DNA from: DYRB01 sp041307765 | GTDB lineage: Bacteria; Pseudomonadota; Gammaproteobacteria; Chromatiales; Chromatiaceae | Reading direction: 5' to 3' | DNA length: 5,704 nt | NCBI GenBank assembly: GCA_041307765.1 | Contig: JBFZCW010000159.1 | Span: 1 to 5,704, forward strand | In this document: positions 1 through 5,704 of the stretch, piece by piece | Position numbering within the stretch: the first letter of the stretch is position 1 | How the letters are laid out: every line of letters begins with the position of its first letter | Program-made: the position numbers and the translations under genes | The notes under the pieces: generated by a model | Seen by the model: only the letters and a program-made list of their open reading frames with translations | Told to the model about the DNA's origin: nothing | The model's database searches: none

Positions 1-2
1 CC

Positions 3-1226
3 ATCGCGGGCAAGGTCGGGGTCATCACCGGCGGTCCTGGGGTCGGCAAAACCACTGTGGTCAACAGCATCCTGCACATCCTGCGGGCCAAAGGCGTGGC
101 CGTCCTGCTCTGCGCGCCTACGGGGCGGGCAGCCAAGCGCCTGACCGAGTCTACCGGGGCCGAGGCCAAGACCATCCATCGCCTGCTGGAGTTCGACCCC
201 AAGCTCATGGGCTTTCGCCGCGACCAATACTCACCCTTGAAGACCGACCTGGTGGTGGTGGACGAGGTCTCCATGGTCGATGTGGCCCTCATGAACCAGT
301 TGCTGCGGGCCGTCCCCAACCAGGCCGGGGTCCTGCTGGTGGGCGACGTGGACCAGCTGCCCTCCGTGGGCCCCGGGGCGGTGCTGGCGGACCTCATCGA
401 CTCTGGTGCCATCCCCACCGCCCGGCTGACTGAGATCTTCCGCCAGGCGGCGGCCTCCCGGATCATCGTCAACGCCCACCGCATCAACCAAGGGCTGATG
501 CCCGAGCGCCCAGCCCCATCAGCGGGAGGGCCCGACCGCGACTTCTACCTGGTGACGGCGGAGACACCGGAGCAGATCCACGAGCGCCTGCTCCAGGTGG
601 TGCTGGAGCGCATCCCACGGCGCTTCGGCCTGCACCCCGTCAACGACGTCCAGGTACTCACCCCCATGAACCGCGGCGGGCTCGGCGCTCGCTCCCTCAA
701 TGTCGATCTCCAAAGCCGCCTCAACCCGAACGCCACACCGCGCATTGTCCGCTTCGGCTGGACCTATGCCCCCGGCGACAAGGTGATTCAGACCCAGAAC
801 AACTACGACAAGGAGGTCTTCAACGGCGACATCGGCCGTATCACCCGCATCGACGAGGGCGAGGGGCTGCTTTGGATCGACTTCGACGGGCGTGAGGTCG
901 AGTACGAGCTCGGCGAGCTGGACGAGGTCGCCCTGGCCTACGCCACGACGGTCCACAAGGCCCAGGGGTCGGAATACCCGGCCGTGGTCATCCCGCTCGC
1001 CACCCAGCACTTCAACCTGCTGGAGCGAAACCTGCTCTACACGGGCGTCACCCGCGGCAAGCGCCTGGTGGTATTGATCGCCCAGATCAAGGCCCTGGCG
1101 ATGGCGGTCAAGCGCACCGGGTCACAAAAGCGCCTGACGCGCCTGGCCGGACGCCTGCGAGAGACCCCGGCCGCCCTCGGTGGGGCTGACCAGCTCATCG
1201 CTAACATCGGTCCGTGTGGGTCCTGA
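3..1226 (+). CDS. recD2: RecD2-type 5'-3' DNA helicase, C-terminal part (5' end outside window)
   Basis: This is an ATP-dependent superfamily 1B DNA helicase of the RecD-like (RecD2) family, which unwinds DNA 5' to 3' in repair and acts without RecBC. The frame is open from base 3 and enters from the left, so the true start is not visible. Helicase motifs appear in the expected order: Walker A GGPGVGKTT (30-56), motif Ia APTGRAAKRL (about 114-143), Walker B DEVSM (261-275), motif III GDVDQLPSV (342-368), the arginine-containing TEIFRQ (about 429-446), and the UvrD_C_2-like end with VHKAQGSEYP (951-980) and YTGVTRGK (1038-1061). The segment with GDKVIQTQNNYDK and NGDIG looks like the SH3-like insert of domain 2B. 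About 407 codons are present; the family is usually a little over 700, so the N-terminal extension and domain 1A start are missing here. An internal GTG at 57 lies after Walker A and cannot be the start. The 3' end overlaps the opposing glycerate kinase by 26 bp. I prefer RecD2 over RecBCD RecD because of the motif spelling and the lack of adjacent recB or recC. Confidence 0.92.
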   Translation: MAGKVGVITGGPGVGKTTVVNSILHILRAKGVAVLLCAPTGRAAKRLTESTGAEAKTIHRLLEFDPKLMGFRRDQYSPLKTDLVVVDEVSMVDVALMNQLLRAVPNQAGVLLVGDVDQLPSVGPGAVLADLIDSGAIPTARLTEIFRQAAASRIIVNAHRINQGLMPERPAPSAGGPDRDFYLVTAETPEQIHERLLQVVLERIPRRFGLHPVNDVQVLTPMNRGGLGARSLNVDLQSRLNPNATPRIVRFGWTYAPGDKVIQTQNNYDKEVFNGDIGRITRIDEGEGLLWIDFDGREVEYELGELDEVALAYATTVHKAQGSEYPAVVIPLATQHFNLLERNLLYTGVTRGKRLVVLIAQIKALAMAVKRTGSQKRLTRLAGRLRETPAALGGADQLIANIGPCGS

Positions 1227-2346
1227 AGAAGCAGCGGACCACCTGCTCCGTCGCTGCCTGCAGCAGGGCTGGCCCGGCATCCATGGCCTGTTCCAGCGAG
1301 ATGGGACCCGCACAGAGACTGAAGACGGCATCGATCCCGATCCGGTGGAGGTCGGCGATGCTCTCCCCAATCCCGCCGGCGATGGCCAAACAGGGGATGC
1401 CCCGCGCCTTGGCCCGCTGGGCAACCGCGGCCGGGGCCTTGCCGAAGGCGGTCTGGGCATCGATCTGACCCTCGCCGGTGATGGCCAGATCGGCCCAAGC
1501 CAGCTTGGCATCGAGCTCGACCAAGTCCAGAACAAGGTCCGCGCCGCGGCGCAGTTCGGCGCCGAGGAAGGCGTGCAGCCCAGCTCCCAGTCCGCCGGCG
1601 GCCCCGGCCCCGGGCAGATCGCGGACGTCCAGGCCGAGATCGGCCCGGACCACGGCCGCCAAGTGGGCAAGACCTTCCTCCAGCTCCTCGACCTGGGCGG
1701 GGGATGCACCCTTCTGCGGGCCATAGACCCGTGCCGCACCCCGCAGTCCCAGTAGCGGGTTGTCTACGTCGCAGATGACCTCGCGGCGCACGCCGGCCAG
1801 GCGTGGGTCCAGCCCGCTCAGCTCGATGCGACGGATCTGCCGCAGTGCCCCACCGACAGGTGCAACCGGATTCTCGGCGGAATCCAAAAAGCGGGCCCCA
1901 AGCGCCGCGGCCATGCCGATTCCGCCGTCGTTCGTGGCGCTCCCGCCGATGCCGACCACGATGCGGCGGGCGCCCAGATCCAGCGCCGCTCGGATCAGCT
2001 CCCCGGTGCCATAGGTCGTGGTGCGGGTCGGGTCACGGTGCCGGGGATCGAGCAGGGCCAGACCGCTCGCGGCCGCCATCTCCACCGCGGCCAGCCCTAG
2101 GGCGGGGACGTGGCAGAGGGTGGCCCGGACCGGCTCACCAAGCGGACCGCAGACGGTGACGACCTTAGCCTCCCCGCCCAGAGCCTCGATCAGGACCGTC
2201 GCCAAACCGTCTCCGCCGTCCGCCACCGGCACTCTGAGAACCTCAGCCCCTGGGTAGGCCTGCCGGACGCCCTGCTCCATGGCCAGGGCCGCCTGCATAG
2301 CGGACATGCTACCCTTGAATGCATTCGGCGCCAGGACGATTTTCAT
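1201..2346 (-). CDS. glxK: Glycerate kinase (glycerate 2-kinase, GarK/GlxK family)
   Basis: This cytosolic enzyme phosphorylates D-glycerate with ATP, feeding glycerate from glyoxylate/tartronate semialdehyde or glucarate-type routes into lower glycolysis. The 381-residue length equals that usual for the family (PF02595). Family hallmarks are the N-terminal MKIVLAPNAFKGS, the VADGGDG motif (residues 41-47), the glycine-rich GIGGSATNDGG (132-142), CDVDNPLLG (192-200), PGAGAAGGLGAG (245-256), ITGEGQIDAQTAFGK (289-303) and AIAGGIG (321-327). The ATG start is fixed by the conserved MKIVLAPN beginning; the Shine-Dalgarno upstream is weak. The gene appears intact. It converges on the recD2-like gene, with its TAG inside that gene's last codons. 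No glyoxylate carboligase or tartronate semialdehyde reductase is in the window, so the physiological route cannot be read from context. The choice between the names garK and glxK is not resolvable from sequence alone; the function call is firm. Confidence 0.93.
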   Translation of the reverse strand: MKIVLAPNAFKGSMSAMQAALAMEQGVRQAYPGAEVLRVPVADGGDGLATVLIEALGGEAKVVTVCGPLGEPVRATLCHVPALGLAAVEMAAASGLALLDPRHRDPTRTTTYGTGELIRAALDLGARRIVVGIGGSATNDGGIGMAAALGARFLDSAENPVAPVGGALRQIRRIELSGLDPRLAGVRREVICDVDNPLLGLRGAARVYGPQKGASPAQVEELEEGLAHLAAVVRADLGLDVRDLPGAGAAGGLGAGLHAFLGAELRRGADLVLDLVELDAKLAWADLAITGEGQIDAQTAFGKAPAAVAQRAKARGIPCLAIAGGIGESIADLHRIGIDAVFSLCAGPISLEQAMDAGPALLQAATEQVVRCFFRTHTDRC

Positions 2347-2499
2347 GGGTTGGCCGCCGCGGCCGGTGGATCCCGTTTCGTCTAGGATAAGGCGTCGGGG
2401 GCCGAGTCGTTACGAAGCGCTGCCGAGTCCGGCACCAATGGGTCCAACCGTCTGAGCTGGCCCCTGAACCGCGGTGCACATCGACCGATGAACCCACAG

Positions 2500-2675
2500 G
2501 ATTCGATCTCGATCGCCGACAGCCTGCGGCTAAGCCCGGGGGGGTGACAGTGGACACCGCGGACTTGGAGGCTGCCCTCGATGCCGCCTCACCCGCGGCC
2601 TTGGAGGGGGCGGTTCGCCTCTATCGGGGAGACCTCCTCGCCGACTTCTCCGCCCAGTCTTCGCTCGCCGAGTTC
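2500..2675 (+). pseudogene. Relic of a BTAD (SARP-like) transcriptional activator domain, frameshifted
   Basis: Two consecutive plus-strand frames together resemble the bacterial transcriptional activator domain found in SARP-like regulators and related TPR/ATPase regulators. The first (about 2500-2544) reads DSISIADSLRLSPGG, then hits TGA at 2545. The second (from 2544) reads VTVDTADLEAALDAASPAAL and then AVRLYRGDLLADFSAQS. In the family, a segment of the type 'LRL.P....VDvdaLEaAL......A..LYRGDLLAgF' is continuous. One extra G in the G run at 2538-2544 would join the two frames. No upstream DNA-binding domain and no downstream TPR part are seen, and the match fades near 2675, where it meets the minus-strand relic. 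I read it as a fragment left from a larger gene. It could alternatively be annotated as a 79-residue ORF (2544-2783), but its C-terminal half is merely the antisense of the next relic. Confidence 0.5.
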
Positions 2676-2698
2676 GGCCCCGATGTCGAGACGGTCCG

Positions 2699-3065
2699 CC
2701 ATGGGGCACCCACCTCGCGGTTGACGTGCGCATTGTCGCCGGGCGCCTCGAACGCTCTGACCTGGGCATCCAGGACCGCCTGAACGGACTGCGGCTGGTC
2801 CGCGCCCACGACGGCCATCATGGCGTGCGCGTCGTTGAAGGCGTAGTTACCGGCCGGAGGCGATAGGCCCCCAGGCGTCTCGGGGCTCCAACTCGACGGC
2901 GCGGCGTCCGGCCGCCTCGGCGCGCGTGCAGAGTCCTGTCTCCTCCAGGCCGAAGGCGTGCATGCCGAGCACCGCGTGGTAGCCCGGCAGATCCGGCGAC
3001 CAGGCCGGGAGGGCACGTGCAATGCAGTCACGCAGCATCCGCGTGTCGCCGGTGTAGAAATCCAC
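2699..3065 (-). pseudogene. Relic of a TTC38-like tetratricopeptide repeat protein with internal deletion and frameshift
   Basis: Reading leftward on the minus strand, bases 3065-2871 encode VDFYTGDTRMLRDCIARAL, then PAWSPDLPGYHAVLGMHAFG, then a TPR-like helix pair ending AAGRRAVELEPRDAW. This matches my recollection of the start of bacterial TTC38-family proteins. The frame then ends at TAA (2847-2849). In another frame, bases 2848-2699 encode NYAFNDAHAMMAVVGA and then DNAHVNREVGAPW, which belongs much further along the same family. The roughly 80 residues normally between these blocks, including a WWHLALYHLDLG-type stretch, are absent, so there is a deletion with a frame change around 2850-2870. 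The beginning of the protein (upstream of DFYTGD) and its final repeats are also missing. A long open frame continues upstream on this strand to 3392, but it is antisense to the 82-residue gene and carries no family resemblance. The decayed state is directly visible; the family name is from memory. Confidence 0.6.
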
Positions 3066-3151
3066 CAGCGGGAAACCGCCCCCGCCGACGCGGCTCGATG
3101 GGGAACTCGCCCTTCCCTTCTGCCCTGAACCCGTTAACCTATCGGCTGCGC

Positions 3152-3176
3152 CGCGTTTACCCGGCAGCAGAACGCG
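3152..3176. promoter_or_regulatory. Inverted repeat CGCGTT-N13-AACGCG in the operon leader
   Basis: Perfect 6-bp arms, CGCGTT at 3152-3157 and AACGCG at 3171-3176, flank a 13-bp spacer about 28 bp before the ATG at 3204. The arm centres are 19 bp apart, a spacing compatible with a dimeric regulator site, or the arms could pair in the mRNA leader. A weak promoter-like pair lies just upstream, TTCCCT (3113-3118) and TAACCT (3135-3140) with a 16-bp spacer. Short G/C-rich palindromes arise easily by chance in DNA of this composition, so this is only a candidate. Confidence 0.2.
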
Positions 3177-3193
3177 TCCAACCCAAGCCTTGG

Positions 3194-3200
3194 CAGGGGG
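3194..3200 (+). promoter_or_regulatory. Probable ribosome binding site of the 82-residue gene
   Basis: The sequence CAGGGGG sits immediately before ATCATG and is the best purine-rich Shine-Dalgarno candidate near the ATG at 3204. The spacing of only about 3-5 bases is shorter than usual. It supports 3204 as the start of the small gene and, through the ATGA junction downstream, as the main ribosome entry point for the two-gene operon. Confidence 0.45.
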
Positions 3201-3203
3201 ATC

Positions 3204-3452
3204 ATGAGCGATCAACCGACTGTGTCCGGCGTGCCCGACCGGCGTCTGGCCGCCCGGCCTGCCGGGCCAGCCCGCGACTTTGCGGCCTTCTGCGAGCTTG
3301 ATCGGGAACGCCGCCGAAACTCCGACGAGGACTTCGACCCAGGCCTGTTTGACGAGGCGGTGGCACTGGTCCTCGCCCGGCTCGATCCCCATAGCTCGGG
3401 TCCCAGGCCGGTACCCAATTCGCCTGCGGCCACGGCGGCTGACCGGCCATGA
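3204..3452 (+). CDS. Unrecognised 82-residue acidic protein, first gene of the ATPase operon
   Basis: I do not recognise a family. The product is 82 residues. Residues 1-24 are rich in Pro, Ala and Arg and look disordered. The centre (about residues 25-62), running from DFAAFCELDRERRR through DEDFDPGLFDEAVALVLARL, is charged and probably two helices. The tail is Pro/Ser/Ala-rich. There is no signal peptide, membrane segment or metal-binding motif; a single Cys is present. The ATG at 3204 is preceded by a G-rich Shine-Dalgarno candidate. The stop overlaps the next gene's start in ATGA (3449-3452), the classical arrangement for translational coupling, which makes it likely that this frame is really translated and that the product works with the ATPase. 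Codon choice is G/C-ending like its neighbours. It could be a small regulatory or adaptor subunit of the ATPase, but no function can be assigned from sequence. Confidence 0.65.
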   Translation: MSDQPTVSGVPDRRLAARPAGPARDFAAFCELDRERRRNSDEDFDPGLFDEAVALVLARLDPHSSGPRPVPNSPAATAADRP

Positions 3453-5701
3453 TCATCGAGCGTATCCAGGCGGAGAATGTCCTCAAGTACGCCCGCCTCG
3501 ACCTGGGCGAGATCCCGACAAATGGCCTGATTGCGGTCGTCGGCGACAACGAGTCGGGCAAAAGCAGCATCGGGGAGTCCGTCTGTTTCGCCCTCTTCGG
3601 ACGCACCTTCTCCCTCGGGCCGGACGAGCTCGGCAAGGTGATCCGCTGGGGAGAGTCGCGCTGCGCCATCAAGCTCGACTTCCGCACCCAGGACGGCCGC
3701 CGCTACCAGGTCGCCCGCTTCCTAGACGAGCTGGGCAACCATGGGGCCAGCATCAGCCGGCCGGGCGAACAGCCCATGGTCCGAGGCGTCGTGGCCGTCG
3801 CGGAGCGCCTCCGCGACCTGATCGGCTTCGGCTACACGGAGCTGATCGAATCCTTCTACCTGGCCCAGCGCGAGATCTCCACGCCCAAACCCCACAGCGA
3901 CGCGGTCAAGGCCATGGCCGGCATCGATGCGCTGGAGCGGGTTGCGGCGGAGTGCCGGCGCGAGCGGGACCAGACCGATGGCCAGCGCGCCGAGACGGCC
4001 CGGGAACATGCAGACGTCGCGGGCCAGATCCAGGCCCTGGACCTGGATGAAGGGCGTCTGCCGGCCCTGGAGAGCGAGCGGGCCCGGACGCAAGCGTCGC
4101 TGGCCGCCGACCGGGAACGCATCCTGGCCCTCAGGGCACGCTCCGAGGAGGTCGACACCGCCATTGCCCGGGTCAAGGAGGGTGCCGCCGCCTGGTGTGC
4201 CGTGGAGCAGGCTTCGAGCTATGCCGAGCGCCGGGCACAATCATCGGGTCTCGCCAAGGTGCTGGATGCGGTCGAGGGGGTCTGCACGGGCGATGACGCC
4301 GCCCGCCGCGCCTACGCCACCCTTGCCGGGGCTGCCCAGGCCGCGAACGAACGTCTTGCGGCGTTCGATGCCCTGCGCCTTCAGGCGCTCGCCTATCGGG
4401 CCCGCCTCGGCGCCTGGCTCGGCATTGCCTCGGCCGCTACCACCCCAACCGGCGACGCGACCTTCGCCGCCGAGTGGTCCGCCCTGGTCGAGCGCATACG
4501 CCAGACCCGGCATCGCCGCGTCCGGAGCCGCGCCTGGGCACTCGGCAGCGCCTTCCTCGGGCTGGTCCTGATCGTCCTCTGGTCCCTCCTGGTCCAGGCC
4601 CCGCCTGGTGAGGCGGCGGCAGCACTGAGCGGTGCCCTGGACGAACTCATCGACGGCTGGAGACTGGCTCTGCCCTGGTTGCCAGCCGCGGCCTGCATCC
4701 TGGGCCTGGTGCCACTGGGCCTTCTCGCCCTGGGGGCCCAGCTTGGCGGCCGGTTGGCGGCCCAGGCTCGAGCCTTGGCAGACCTTGAGCAGGCCCGCGA
4801 GGCAGCCGAACAGGAGCACGCCGATCTCGCACACCTTGACAGCCAGCCCTTGCCTGAGGCCGTCGCCTTGCTAGGGCGCCTGCAGGATGGCGATATCGCG
4901 GCCGCGGTCCCGGCCTTCTTGGACTTAGATGGGGGTGACCTGGTGCATCCCGAGCGGCTCTCGGGGCGCAAGCGGGAGATCAAGACTGCAGCCACGGGTC
5001 TCGCCTCCAGCCTGACCCGGATCAAGGCCGAGGCCGGCCAGGCCATCGACACCCTTCACGACGCGGTCGCCCAACAGACCGCGGAGATTGCCCGTCGCGA
5101 CGCCGAGATCGCCCAGGAACAGGAGCGGGTGCGCCGGCACTCGGACCTCGTTGCCATCGCCAAGGGGCTTCAAGCCAGGGGCAAGGCCCTCGCCCACCGC
5201 GTGCGGGTCCGGGACCTGGCGGCGGACCTCCTCGCCGGAGCCAGCCACTACATTTCCCAGCGCTTCAACACCGATGTGCGCAGCCTCTGCGCTGACTCCC
5301 TCCCCAAGTTCACCAACGGGCGCTACCAGCACCTGCAGATCGACCAGGATCTGAAGGTCAAGGCCTTCTCCAATGAGAAGCATGACTTCATGGACCTGGA
5401 CGAGATCTCCAGCGGTACCCAGCGCCAGATCATGTTGGCCGTACGCCTCGCCCTGTCGCAAAAGTTGGTGAACTCGGTGATCCAGGGACCCCAGTTCCTG
5501 TTCCTGGACGAGCCCTTCGCCTTCTTCGACGAATCCCGCACCGCCTCCGCCCTGGCGGTGCTACCCCAGGTGAGCCGGGACTTCGCCCAGATCTGGGTGA
5601 CCTCCCAGACCTTCCCCGCCGTCTCGCGCTTCGATCTCGTCATCGAGTGCGATGCCCGGGAGTCCCACTCGCCCAATATCCGCCGTGCCGCCCGGGCCTA
5701 G
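3449..5701 (+). CDS. SbcC/Rad50-like AAA ATPase with a central two-helix membrane hairpin (YhaN-like)
   Basis: The 750-residue protein has a split ABC-type ATPase architecture. The N-terminal head carries Walker A GDNESGKSS (residues 32-40) and a Q-loop in FYLAQREIS (137-144). The C-terminal head carries the signature ISSGTQRQI (653-661), of the LSxGTxxQ style, followed by MLAVRLALSQ, Walker B FLFLDEP (683-689) and the D-loop FFDES (692-696). Charged, Ala/Glu/Arg-rich coiled-coil stretches lie at about 160-245 and 435-580. The middle has no CxxC zinc hook. It has two hydrophobic segments, about 362-383 and 407-430, joined by a short acidic loop and preceded by the basic RHRRVRSR (354-361). 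By the positive-inside rule both heads should be cytosolic. The usual switch His after Walker B is not evident (WVTSQTF, 716-722). At 750 residues it is shorter than Rad50/SbcC (about 1000 or more). By family, such ATPases act on DNA ends with an SbcD/Mre11-type nuclease; none is seen upstream. Translation probably depends on the ATGA overlap with the small upstream gene, as its own Shine-Dalgarno is weak. The stop is TAG at 5699-5701. Confidence 0.88.
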   Translation: MIIERIQAENVLKYARLDLGEIPTNGLIAVVGDNESGKSSIGESVCFALFGRTFSLGPDELGKVIRWGESRCAIKLDFRTQDGRRYQVARFLDELGNHGASISRPGEQPMVRGVVAVAERLRDLIGFGYTELIESFYLAQREISTPKPHSDAVKAMAGIDALERVAAECRRERDQTDGQRAETAREHADVAGQIQALDLDEGRLPALESERARTQASLAADRERILALRARSEEVDTAIARVKEGAAAWCAVEQASSYAERRAQSSGLAKVLDAVEGVCTGDDAARRAYATLAGAAQAANERLAAFDALRLQALAYRARLGAWLGIASAATTPTGDATFAAEWSALVERIRQTRHRRVRSRAWALGSAFLGLVLIVLWSLLVQAPPGEAAAALSGALDELIDGWRLALPWLPAAACILGLVPLGLLALGAQLGGRLAAQARALADLEQAREAAEQEHADLAHLDSQPLPEAVALLGRLQDGDIAAAVPAFLDLDGGDLVHPERLSGRKREIKTAATGLASSLTRIKAEAGQAIDTLHDAVAQQTAEIARRDAEIAQEQERVRRHSDLVAIAKGLQARGKALAHRVRVRDLAADLLAGASHYISQRFNTDVRSLCADSLPKFTNGRYQHLQIDQDLKVKAFSNEKHDFMDLDEISSGTQRQIMLAVRLALSQKLVNSVIQGPQFLFLDEPFAFFDESRTASALAVLPQVSRDFAQIWVTSQTFPAVSRFDLVIECDARESHSPNIRRAARA

Positions 5702-5704
5702 CCC

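Noticed and set aside
57..1226. GTG at 57 as the helicase start
   Set aside because: The frame is open from base 3 and the essential Walker A motif (30-56) lies upstream of 57, so the gene is truncated by the window edge rather than starting there.
1180..1755. Plus-strand ORFs antisense to the glycerate kinase
   Set aside because: They are compositional shadows of a high-GC gene; they show no recognisable motifs, while the minus-strand frame has all the family hallmarks.
2395..2430. Promoter for the glycerate kinase (TATCCT-like -10 on the minus strand)
   Set aside because: A TATCCT-like hexamer exists upstream of the ATG, but no -35-like hexamer lies at a proper distance, so the call is not supportable.
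2347..3203. CRISPR array, tRNA, insertion sequence or riboswitch in the gene-poor stretch
   Set aside because: I see no direct repeat series, no tRNA cloverleaf pattern, no transposase-like reading frame and no terminal inverted repeats; the region is explained mostly by two pseudogene relics.
2847..3392. 181-residue minus-strand ORF as an intact gene
   Set aside because: Only its last third (3065-2871) resembles a protein family; the first part is antisense to the small plus-strand gene and the ATPase operon leader, and the family match continues in another frame, so it is part of a relic.
3280..4050. 256-residue plus-strand ORF overlapping the ATPase start
   Set aside because: It is a +1-type shadow, very rich in Arg/Pro/Gly, of the small gene and the ATPase N-terminus, which carries clear motifs in its own frame.

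Overview
This window comes from a high-GC bacterial chromosome, roughly two-thirds G+C by eye, with strong G/C preference at third codon positions. Gene content and codon style suggest a proteobacterium, perhaps a gammaproteobacterium of the Chromatiales kind. That placement is a low-confidence impression, because no rRNA or other taxonomic marker is present.

Layout. (1) Bases 3-1226, plus strand: the C-terminal part of a RecD2-type 5'-3' DNA helicase, cut by the left window edge just upstream of its Walker A motif. (2) Bases 1201-2346, minus strand: a complete glycerate kinase that converges on the helicase gene and overlaps it tail to tail by 26 bp. (3) Bases 2347-3203: no intact gene. This stretch holds two decayed gene relics on opposite strands that run into each other. 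One is a plus-strand piece of a BTAD-type (SARP-like) transcriptional activator domain with a frameshift at a G run. The other is a minus-strand TTC38-like TPR protein missing its start, its end and an internal block. The last ~140 bp are the leader of the next operon. (4) Bases 3204-5701, plus strand: a two-gene operon joined by an ATGA stop/start overlap. It encodes an unrecognised 82-residue acidic protein and a 750-residue SbcC/Rad50-like ATPase.

The most interesting object is the ATPase. It has complete N- and C-terminal ABC-type head halves, but where Rad50/SbcC carry a zinc hook (CxxC) it has two hydrophobic segments forming a probable membrane hairpin, as in the Bacillus YhaN group. 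It also lacks the usual switch histidine after Walker B. With the tightly coupled small protein it may form a membrane-tethered DNA-processing or DNA-sensing complex. No SbcD/Mre11-type nuclease lies upstream in this window; a partner could lie beyond the right edge.

The helicase and the ATPase both belong to DNA metabolism, but an opposite-strand metabolic gene and the relic zone separate them, so nothing shows that they are co-expressed.
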